17,564 nucleotides of DNA, taken from NCBI GenBank assembly GCA_031548675.1, contig JAVBQU010000126.1, positions 1 to 17,564 on the forward strand, read 5' to 3'. The position numbers and the translations under genes were made by a program. A model generated the notes under the pieces. The model was not told the DNA's origin. It worked only from the letters and a program-made list of their open reading frames with translations, and ran no database searches. Below, piece by piece: positions 13,146 through 17,564 of this stretch (position 1 is the first letter of the stretch; every line of letters starts with the position of its first letter). The stretch comes from JAVBQU01 sp031548675 (lineage in GTDB: Bacteria; Bacteroidota; Bacteroidia; Bacteroidales; P3).

Positions 13146-16100
13146 ATGAAGAAAAATTTGTTTATACTTTTACTGGCTTTTATAGCAGTATCGTATAATG
13201 TGCACGCACAAAAAAAATCGACGATGGGGACTTGTCCTAAGCCTCTTAATCCCACAGCCCAACTACATTCACCTTCGTGGTACAATGTAAAGCTGAATTG
13301 GGATAGACCTAATGTAAGTAGTAGTGAAGTAAATACCGATACAACAATGGTTTATACTAATGGACCCATTGTTACCAATCCGGGAGCAGGATACCATGGC
13401 TTGGATGTAAGCGTAAAGATAGGCTCTGCCGGTACTTATGCCGGAAATGCAAAAAAGAGCACTAATGCAGCTGCAACTGTATCTTTAGCAGATGATTTTG
13501 TATTAGATGTAAGTACTAAAATTACTACTATTGATTTTTATGGAATCCAGACTTTTTATAAAGCACCCAATTATATTAATTATACCGATACCACAAAATC
13601 TCCTTTTACCGGAGTATATGTAAAAATATTCAATACGCAGCCTACGGCTTCAGCCACACCTATTTGGGGTGATTTTACAACCAATCGTTTGAACCAAACT
13701 TCGTTTGCACGTATCTATAAAGTACCCAACTCAAATTTATCAGATACAACACGTCCGTTATATAAAATCAGTGCAAAAATAGATGCAACTCTACCTGCAG
13801 GAACTTATTGGGTGGAAGTAACACTTGAAGGAGAAGATGCTGATAAGGGTGTTTATCTGACTCCAGTAACAATACCTAATGAAATGTATGTAGGCAATGC
13901 AATGCAAAGAAATGGCACGGGAAATTATGGAGCATGGGCAGATCCTACTAACCATACACAGTTGGCTTTAGCTTTTAAAGTAAATGGAGTTCTATCTACA
14001 ATAGATCCTATTGCGGGTTATAATGTTTATAGAGATGGTGTAAAGTTAAATACAAGTGTGTTAACAGAGAAAACCTATGCAGATATTGCCAGTACAGGAG
14101 TTCATAATTATGGTATTACAACAGTATGTAAAACAGACGGAGAATCTGATACAGTAAGTTTGAGAGTAGAAATGCCTCAAAACCCTTGTGAAATAGGTGT
14201 AAGTACTTTCCCATTTGTAGAAGGCTTTGAAGGCGGCGTAACTCCTCCTTGCTGGTCTCAAACTTATGGTGGAGCTAATTACAAGGTATGGACTTACCGT
14301 AAGGGAGGCTATGGAAATTCTAGACCCGAAGCGGCTCATAGTGGTAATTTTAATGCATTTTTAACCTTAGATGGAGCATCAGAAAATGTAAAACTAATAT
14401 CTCCCATGCTCAATGTTACAAATTTAGAGCAGCCTATTTTGACATTTTTTTATACACAAGCCGATTTTGGCACTGTAGGATCTAATAACCATGATAATCT
14501 TCGGATATATTACAAAAATAATGCCGATAGTGCATGGACGAAGTTAGTAACGTATGATAAAGCTGTTGAAGATTGGAAAAAAGAATCTCTGGTACTGCCT
14601 AACCCAACAGCAACTTATTGGATTGCTTTTGAAGGTGATGGAAATGGGAGAGGTATAACTTTGGATGATGTAAGAGTAGGGGATACTTCATCATGCGAAG
14701 GTATTGGAAATTTGGCTTATACCTTACATAATCCTTTGTGGAATAGTGTAAATTTAACATGGTCTTCTTCTCCGGATAAAAAAAGCACTACAGCAGCAGG
14801 TGATGATACCATATTATTTACTAATGGACCTATTATAACGGATTTAGGCGCTGGTTATCAAGGAAAAGATATCAGCAAGGCTTATAGTGGTAATTTAGGA
14901 GCTGTTGTTCAAAAGAATTTAGGACAAGGTTACGAATCTTCTATGGCTGATGATTTTACTTTAACCGATACATCATTTATCAGCTATATGAATTTTTACG
15001 CTTTCCATTATAATACTTCTACTACATCTACTATATCTGAAGTATATGTACAAATTTATGACAATGCTCCTAATGCAGGAGGACATGTAATTTGGGGCGG
15101 TGAAGCAGAAAATGTGATGAATAATTCTTATTTTTCCAATATTTACAGAACACCTCAATCGATACCACAAGATAACAATCGTCCGATATTTGTAGTAAAA
15201 GCCAATATTAATAAAAGCTTAGCTCCCGGTACTTATTGGGTGGATGTAACATTTAAAGCTAATGTCACTTATCGTGCAAATATACCTCCTGTAGTAGGTG
15301 CAGGAAAAGTACCCACAGGAAATGCTATTTACTTTACTAAATATCCGGGAGGTGAATGGCAAGCCAAACCATGGACTGATGATCAGTCTGCAACCGGAAA
15401 CGCATGGGGAATGCCTTTTGATATCTATGGCGTTAAAGGAAGTGCACCCACTTGGACTTATAATGTATATCGCAATGATGTATTGCTTACCCCTACACCG
15501 ATTAAAACAACCAATTATAAAGATGCAGCACCGGGAGCCGGTAATTATACCTATGGTGTAACTAAAATCTGGAATACCGGATGCGAATCTGCTAAAACAA
15601 AGGTTAACTTTACCATTGAGTCAGATCCTTGTTCATCGGCAAGAAAGATTCCTTTTATTGAAAGTTTTGAAAGTGGAATGATGCCTAATTGCTGGACACA
15701 AAGCCATGAATTAGGAGAAACAGAATGGGCGGTTGTGGATGCATTAAAATCAGTACCGGCTACAGCACATGACGGTAATTATAAAATGAGTTTGAAATAT
15801 CAACCCGCAACTGGCGGCATAGGTGTTATTACCAGATTAATTACACCTATGTTAGATTTATCAACTACAGATTCTAATATCTTACTTAATTTTTGGCATA
15901 CGCAAGCTGTTACTGAAGATGGAAATCAAGACTCATTGTTTGTATATTATAAAAATACAAGCTCAGGAACATGGAAATTATTGAAAAAATTTACTAGCCC
16001 TGCTGAAAATTGGGAAGAAGCTAAAATTTTCCTACCCAATCCTACTAATACCTATTGGGTAGCTTTTGAAGGTATTATCGGAGGAGGAGAAGGTGTTTTA

Positions 16101-16400
16101 ATTGATGATATTAAAATAAAATCGACAGGAGAAACTTCCATAGAAAATGTAACTTTATCAGAGGAAACTCCGATACAAATTTTCCCCAATCCGGCAAAAA
16201 CGAAAGTAACTGTGCAAAGTGCTAAACCTATCCAAAATATAGAAATATATAATGCCATGGGACAAGCAGTTGATAATATCAGGGTATCGGGATCTCAGCA
16301 AGATATTCAGGTAAGCTCATATAATGCTGGTGTTTATTTGATAAAAGTAATCATGAAAGATCAATCTGTATCTATTCAAAGGATCATAATCAGCAAGTAA
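13146..16400 (+). CDS. Large secreted adhesin-like protein, T9SS cargo, with two duplicated FN3-like/choice-of-anchor J units
   Basis: 1084 residues. A signal peptide (1-22, MKKNLFILLLAFIAVSYNVH then AQ) is followed by two homologous units. Unit 1 has the first strands of an FN3-like fold (30-57, PSWYNVKLNWDRP), a beta-rich insert (about 60-280), the remaining FN3-like strands (288-342, GYNVYRDGVKLN) and a choice-of-anchor J/cleaved-adhesin domain (about 352-513, FPFVEGFEGGVTPPCW to ITLDDVRVG). Unit 2 repeats this order: about 521-541, 542-768, 770-825 and 833-993 (IPFIESFESGMMPNCW to VLIDDIKI). The C-terminus (1010-1084) is a T9SS type A sorting domain: IQIFPNPAKTKVTVQS, then NIEIYNAMGQ, AGVYLIKV and the end RIIISK. 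The protein should be exported through Sec and then T9SS to the cell surface or medium. The anchor domains resemble those in gingipain/haemagglutinin proteins. No protease domain is seen, so binding rather than cleavage is likely; the ligand is unknown. A strong terminator follows, so it is transcribed alone. Confidence 0.93.
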   Translation: MKKNLFILLLAFIAVSYNVHAQKKSTMGTCPKPLNPTAQLHSPSWYNVKLNWDRPNVSSSEVNTDTTMVYTNGPIVTNPGAGYHGLDVSVKIGSAGTYAGNAKKSTNAAATVSLADDFVLDVSTKITTIDFYGIQTFYKAPNYINYTDTTKSPFTGVYVKIFNTQPTASATPIWGDFTTNRLNQTSFARIYKVPNSNLSDTTRPLYKISAKIDATLPAGTYWVEVTLEGEDADKGVYLTPVTIPNEMYVGNAMQRNGTGNYGAWADPTNHTQLALAFKVNGVLSTIDPIAGYNVYRDGVKLNTSVLTEKTYADIASTGVHNYGITTVCKTDGESDTVSLRVEMPQNPCEIGVSTFPFVEGFEGGVTPPCWSQTYGGANYKVWTYRKGGYGNSRPEAAHSGNFNAFLTLDGASENVKLISPMLNVTNLEQPILTFFYTQADFGTVGSNNHDNLRIYYKNNADSAWTKLVTYDKAVEDWKKESLVLPNPTATYWIAFEGDGNGRGITLDDVRVGDTSSCEGIGNLAYTLHNPLWNSVNLTWSSSPDKKSTTAAGDDTILFTNGPIITDLGAGYQGKDISKAYSGNLGAVVQKNLGQGYESSMADDFTLTDTSFISYMNFYAFHYNTSTTSTISEVYVQIYDNAPNAGGHVIWGGEAENVMNNSYFSNIYRTPQSIPQDNNRPIFVVKANINKSLAPGTYWVDVTFKANVTYRANIPPVVGAGKVPTGNAIYFTKYPGGEWQAKPWTDDQSATGNAWGMPFDIYGVKGSAPTWTYNVYRNDVLLTPTPIKTTNYKDAAPGAGNYTYGVTKIWNTGCESAKTKVNFTIESDPCSSARKIPFIESFESGMMPNCWTQSHELGETEWAVVDALKSVPATAHDGNYKMSLKYQPATGGIGVITRLITPMLDLSTTDSNILLNFWHTQAVTEDGNQDSLFVYYKNTSSGTWKLLKKFTSPAENWEEAKIFLPNPTNTYWVAFEGIIGGGEGVLIDDIKIKSTGETSIENVTLSEETPIQIFPNPAKTKVTVQSAKPIQNIEIYNAMGQAVDNIRVSGSQQDIQVSSYNAGVYLIKVIMKDQSVSIQRIIISK

Positions 16401-16422
16401 AATTTAAAAACTGTATTTAGTC

Positions 16423-16465
16423 AAAAGGGCTGTCCGGAAAAATTTTCGGACAGCCCTTTTGTTTT
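16423..16465 (+). terminator. Rho-independent terminator after the T9SS gene
   Basis: AAAAGGGCTGTCCG (16423-16436) and CGGACAGCCCTTTT (16447-16460) pair perfectly over 14 bp around a 10-nt A/T loop that can pair further. T-runs follow (TTTTGTTTTT, 16457-16466). It starts 23 nt after the stop codon. The A-run on the left arm means it could also act on minus-strand transcripts. Confidence 0.92.
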
Positions 16466-16466
16466 T

Positions 16467-16785
16467 ATCAATCTTGTAAAATCCGGTGTTTTATATCATT
16501 TGCATATCCAAAATAGTTTAATCTATTTAGCTTTTACAAGTTTAAAACTCTTTAAAGCTTTGGTTTCTCGTATAACAAGGTATCCTTATATAAAATATCA
16601 ATTTATATTCATGCTTTGAATTTAATGTTAACAACCGCAATACTTTGCTTTCGTATATGCTGATTTTTTCCGTAATTTGCTTTAGAATCTATATAGTGAT
16701 TATAAGCCAAGTTTCCTGATGCAAAAATAGGTGTAGGTTGGATTTGGTAAATGGAATTTTAAATTTTAGAGAATAAGGAAGATTG
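16467..16785 (+). other. AT-rich intergenic region before mtaB
   Basis: About 320 nt with no credible gene, RNA gene or repeat. No exact TTTG-N19-TAnnTTTG promoter was seen on the plus strand; near misses are ATACTTTG (16640-16647) and TAATTTG (16673-16679). An AAGGAAG at 16775-16781, 4 nt before the mtaB ATG, looks like a Shine-Dalgarno sequence, which is uncommon in this phylum. Confidence 0.4.
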
Positions 16786-17564
16786 ATGAAAACGGTTGCA
16801 TTTCAAACCTATGGTTGTAAGTTAAATTTTTCCGAATCTTCGGATATAAGCCGCCAGTTTATAGAAGCCGGTTATAGTCTGGTCGATTTTAAAGGAAAAG
16901 CAGATGTGTATGTAATTAATACATGTACTGTTACGCAGCTGGCTGAAAAAAAATGCCGTACAGCGATTCGATCGTCCATACATCGTAATCCTAATGCCAA
17001 AGTGGCTGTAATAGGGTGCTTTTCGCAACTGAGACCTGAAGAAATAGCCCAGATAGAAGGTGTGGATATTATTTTAGGGAATAAAGACAAACACTTATTG
17101 TTGCAGTATATTGAAACCTCAACACAGCCTCTTGTACAAGGATGCAGCAGGGGAGAGGTTGAGCCTATAAGGGATGACAAGAATTTTGTTGCTTCATTTT
17201 CTTCTGACGACCGTACACGCTCATTTTTAAAGATACAAGACGGATGCGATTATTTTTGCACCTATTGTGCCATTCCTTTTGCCCGCGGACGCAGCCGTAG
17301 TAATACCATAGCCCAGATTTTAACGGATGTAGATAAGATAGCTGCCAAGGGAATGAAAGAAGTGGTACTTACAGGGGTTAATATAGGAGATTTTGGCAGG
17401 CATCAGGGAGAAACCTTCGAAGGCTTATTGCGTGCTTTAGAGCATAGCTCTATTGAGCGGTTTCGTATATCATCTATTGAACCGGATTTGTTGCAGAATA
17501 GTATTATTGATTTTGTGGCATCTTCACAAAAATTGATGCCGCATTTTCATATTCCTTTGCAATC
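16786..17564 (+). CDS. mtaB: tRNA (N6-threonylcarbamoyladenosine(37)-C2)-methylthiotransferase, N-terminal part (partial)
   Basis: 259 codons are visible; the gene runs off the end (family about 430-450 residues). This cytoplasmic radical SAM enzyme adds a methylthio group to t6A37 of tRNAs that read ANN codons. The N-terminal UPF0004 domain has its three cluster cysteines: Cys11 (TYGCKLNFSES), Cys47 (VINTCTVT) and Cys78 (VIGCFSQL). The radical SAM motif CxxxCxxC is Cys154, Cys158 and Cys161 (DGCDYFCTYCAIPFARG). VLTGVNIGDFG and FRISSIEP follow. The NTCTVT and CxLN pattern and the TGVNIG motif favour MtaB over MiaB and RimO. The ATG at 16786 puts the conserved FQTYGC strand at residue 6 and has a good AAGGAAG 4 nt upstream. 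Confidence 0.93.
   Translation, partial: MKTVAFQTYGCKLNFSESSDISRQFIEAGYSLVDFKGKADVYVINTCTVTQLAEKKCRTAIRSSIHRNPNAKVAVIGCFSQLRPEEIAQIEGVDIILGNKDKHLLLQYIETSTQPLVQGCSRGEVEPIRDDKNFVASFSSDDRTRSFLKIQDGCDYFCTYCAIPFARGRSRSNTIAQILTDVDKIAAKGMKEVVLTGVNIGDFGRHQGETFEGLLRALEHSSIERFRISSIEPDLLQNSIIDFVASSQKLMPHFHIPLQ

Noticed and set aside
16722..16729. Minus-strand TATTTTTG that could start a small RNA toward the 16423-16460 hairpin.
   Set aside because: No -33 TTTG lies at the right spacing on that strand and the 250 nt downstream show no distinctive structure; too weak to report.
16872..17180. A 102-codon minus-strand frame.
   Set aside because: It lies wholly within mtaB in the opposite direction; all mtaB cysteine motifs are intact, so this is a shadow.

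Overview
The window looks like chromosomal DNA from a member of the Bacteroidota, most likely order Bacteroidales. The evidence is: a secreted adhesin-like protein ending in a type IX secretion (T9SS) sorting domain; a stand-alone TonB C-terminal-domain protein; Bacteroidota-type promoters (TTTG, about 19-20 nt, TAnnTTTG), including one exact match; AT-rich sequence with few Shine-Dalgarno motifs; a YidC of Bacteroidota type; and the pyrG-yidC neighbourhood. Species cannot be named from this sequence alone.

Layout. Bases 1-928 (minus strand) hold the N-terminal half of a phosphate butyryl/acetyltransferase (ptb-like), preceded by a small exported TonB_C protein; they share a promoter at about 1028-1058 and a leader with a strong inverted repeat. 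Divergently, dapB (1189-1899) is followed by a 162-nt gap with a palindromic repeat, then a compact co-directional run: dapF, GNAT acetyltransferase, short-chain dehydrogenase, Nudix hydrolase, DUF502 membrane protein and an exported orphan protein (2062-6027). Spacings within the run go from a 1-nt overlap to 30 nt. A perfect promoter and a leader of about 170 nt precede pyrG (6322-7929). A rho-independent terminator separates pyrG from yidC (8087-10039). A repeat-rich gap leads to an NhaD-type Na+/H+ antiporter (10371-11657), then an MscS-family channel (11889-12722). A 423-nt gap made of short-period degenerate tandem arrays and a G-depleted tract precedes a 1084-residue T9SS cargo protein (13146-16400), which ends at a strong terminator. 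The last gene, running off the end, is the tRNA methylthiotransferase mtaB (from 16786).

How the genes fit together. dapB and dapF supply meso-diaminopimelate and lysine; pyrG supplies CTP; yidC inserts membrane proteins; nhaD and mscS handle sodium/pH and osmotic stress; mtaB modifies tRNA. These are mostly housekeeping functions. The accessory-looking parts are the T9SS adhesin, the orphan exported protein and the intergenic repeats.

I found no CRISPR array, transposase, phage gene, tRNA or rRNA, and no gene cluster that clearly forms a new defence or biosynthetic system. The most unusual signals are the patchwork of 7-10-bp arrays at 12756-13020, whose modules recur before nhaD; the G-poor leader of the T9SS gene; and the duplicated fibronectin-III-like domains in the T9SS protein that appear to be split by a large inserted domain.
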